Source: Candidatus Saccharimonadota bacterium
Lineage (GTDB): Bacteria > Eremiobacterota > Xenobia > Xenobiales > Xenobiaceae
Assembly: GCA_004554425.1 (NCBI GenBank)
Contig: SFMI01000097.1
Span: 1-7,548 of the forward strand
Length of the DNA: 7,548 bases
Direction: 5' to 3'
Each line of letters begins with the position of its first letter. The stretch's first letter is position 1. Under the pieces are notes generated by a model. The model was given only the letters and a program-made list of their open reading frames with translations. It had not been told where the DNA came from and made no database searches. Of the stretch, positions 6,823 to 7,548 are shown one piece after another. The translations under genes were made by a program, and so were the position numbers.

Positions 6823-6883
6823 TAACAGGCGAATTTGAAACTGTTGCAGTTCGCGTACCCGACATTTCGGAGGTTGTATATAA

Positions 6884-7264
6884 ATGAGTAATGATAGTTT
6901 GTCCGGAAGAGGCAAAACTCAAGACCAACTAGCCAGCAAACATGATACTGCCAGAGGCTTGCGTGAGCATGAAGAAAGACTGCTACTCGAACTAAAAAAG
7001 ACCAGAGAGACGAGAGAGAAACAGGCTAAGCAAGAAGAGGAACAAGCGGCCAACATTCACTACATGAAATGCCCGCACTGTGGCTTCGATCTCAAAAATG
7101 AGCACATCGATGAATTTGACTTAACTTTACCAAGATGTGAACATTGTCAAGGCATTTTTGTCAGTGCCGAGCAAATTAAAGCTATAAGAAAACACTTTGG
7201 CGTTTTTAGCAAGTTGGCCCGTTTTGGTTCAGTATTTACCGGCGGTACAAAAAATAAAAAGTAG
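6884..7264 (+). CDS. small coiled-coil protein with TFIIB-type zinc ribbon
   Basis: I recognise the domain but not a named gene. Residues 24-54 are highly charged (LREHEERLLLELKKTRETRE and onward) and should form a coiled coil or long helix. Residues 61-100 form a zf-TFIIB-like ribbon: CPHC (Cys63, Cys66), a spacer, then CEHC (Cys85, Cys88) followed by QGIFVSAEQIKAI. This matches the family pattern C-P-x-C-G ... C-x-x-C-x-G-[IV]-[WF]-x-x-x-x-E-[LI]. The tail is basic and ends in Lys-Asn-Lys-Lys. No signal peptide or membrane segment is seen, so it should be cytoplasmic. Such ribbons occur in many small bacterial proteins of unknown role; nucleic-acid or protein binding is possible but not shown. 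The start is firm: GGAGG (6869-6873) lies 10 bases before ATG 6884. It is divergent from the deacetylase and convergent with the gene at the right edge. Confidence 0.85.
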   Translation: MSNDSLSGRGKTQDQLASKHDTARGLREHEERLLLELKKTRETREKQAKQEEEQAANIHYMKCPHCGFDLKNEHIDEFDLTLPRCEHCQGIFVSAEQIKAIRKHFGVFSKLARFGSVFTGGTKNKK

Positions 7265-7320
7265 GAAATGGTTGTTGAGCAAACTTGAGAAATAAGCCAA
7301 GCCGCACTAATCTGTGGCCG

Positions 7321-7548
7321 TCAGCACCACACTTTTTGAAAAACTTCTTTTAGTTCGTGTTCATTAGTCGAAGTCAAGGCTAGAATTTCGGCTTCTGCTT
7401 TGAGTTGTTCAATTCGTCTCTTGTCGGACAATGATTGCCAAGACGAAGTTTTTCGAAGTGTAAGGGGTGTTTTTTTAAGCATTTTGTGTATGCTGACGGC
7501 TGAAGGACGACTTAGAGCCCAACGCACAAGTCTGGCTTGGGCTGCTTG
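7321..7548 (-). CDS. C-terminal end of an unrecognised protein, cut by right window edge
   Basis: The - strand frame is open from the window edge and stops at 7323-7321, giving 75 visible codons. The sequence starts QAAQARLVRWALSRPSAVSI, continues through a basic stretch (KMLKKTPLTLRKT), a Lys/Glu-rich helix (SDKRRIEQLKAEAEILAL) and ends ELKEVFQKVWC. The RWALSRPSAVSI piece slightly recalls the C-terminal part of aldo/keto reductases, but the expected following residues are absent, so I assign no function. The GTG at 7527 is only one internal codon; the real start most likely lies beyond the window. Composition agrees with its neighbours. It converges with the zinc-ribbon gene, 56 bp apart, without an obvious strong terminator between them. 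Confidence 0.55.
   Translation of the reverse strand, partial: QAAQARLVRWALSRPSAVSIHKMLKKTPLTLRKTSSWQSLSDKRRIEQLKAEAEILALTSTNEHELKEVFQKVWC

Noticed and set aside
7265..7320. Terminator between the zinc-ribbon gene and the right-edge gene
   Set aside because: Only a 5-bp stem with a G-U pair (CCGCA/TGTGG) and no T-run; not convincing.
1..7548. tRNA or rRNA genes, CRISPR arrays, insertion sequences, attachment sites
   Set aside because: On reading both strands I saw no tRNA-like cloverleaf, no regularly spaced repeats and no transposase or integrase motifs; a formal covariance-model or repeat search was not possible here.

Overview
The window is bacterial. It carries seven complete chromosomal genes of housekeeping or general type and one broken or partial gene fragment at each end. 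Most of it is moderately AT-rich, with GTG and TTG in play as start codons and short intergenic gaps. Nothing looks like a plasmid, phage, insertion sequence or CRISPR array. If the [FeFe]-hydrogenase fragment at the left edge belongs to the same genome, the organism is probably an anaerobe or fermenter. That fragment is the least trustworthy part of the window for placement. I cannot name a phylum. The nuclease-type MutL argues against an E. coli-like gammaproteobacterium.

Left edge (1-500). A GC-rich piece of an [FeFe]-hydrogenase catalytic subunit on the + strand runs head-on into the first ~70 codons of a DNA primase (DnaG) on the - strand. Both similarities end inside the same ~24 bp (136-159), so neither gene is intact. 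An inverted join at short shared sequence, with a sharp composition change at the same place, suggests an assembly or amplification chimera, or a real rearrangement breakpoint. A two-helix membrane protein of unknown function then runs rightward to 996 and ends at a hairpin terminator that also serves the convergent rluB gene.

Middle (1081-3750). rluB (ribosomal-RNA pseudouridine synthase) and a YjbQ/UPF0047 gene lie 27 bp apart on the - strand and probably form one transcript. Divergent from them is a Fic-family protein with an N-terminal winged-helix segment and a Ser in place of the second Gly of the Fic loop. A strong 17-bp inverted repeat separates fic from the convergent mutL.

Right (3759-7548). 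A membrane-anchored NodB-type polysaccharide deacetylase and mutL lie in that transcription order on the - strand, 45 bp apart, likely as one unit. MutL has the ATPase, metal-dependent endonuclease and sliding-clamp-binding motifs of the nuclease-type family. Divergent from the deacetylase is a small coiled-coil/zinc-ribbon protein with a recognisable promoter and Shine-Dalgarno. At the right edge is the C-terminal end of an unrecognised - strand gene.

I see no convincing new multi-gene system. The two items most worth checking are the hydrogenase/primase inverted junction and the winged-helix Fic protein.
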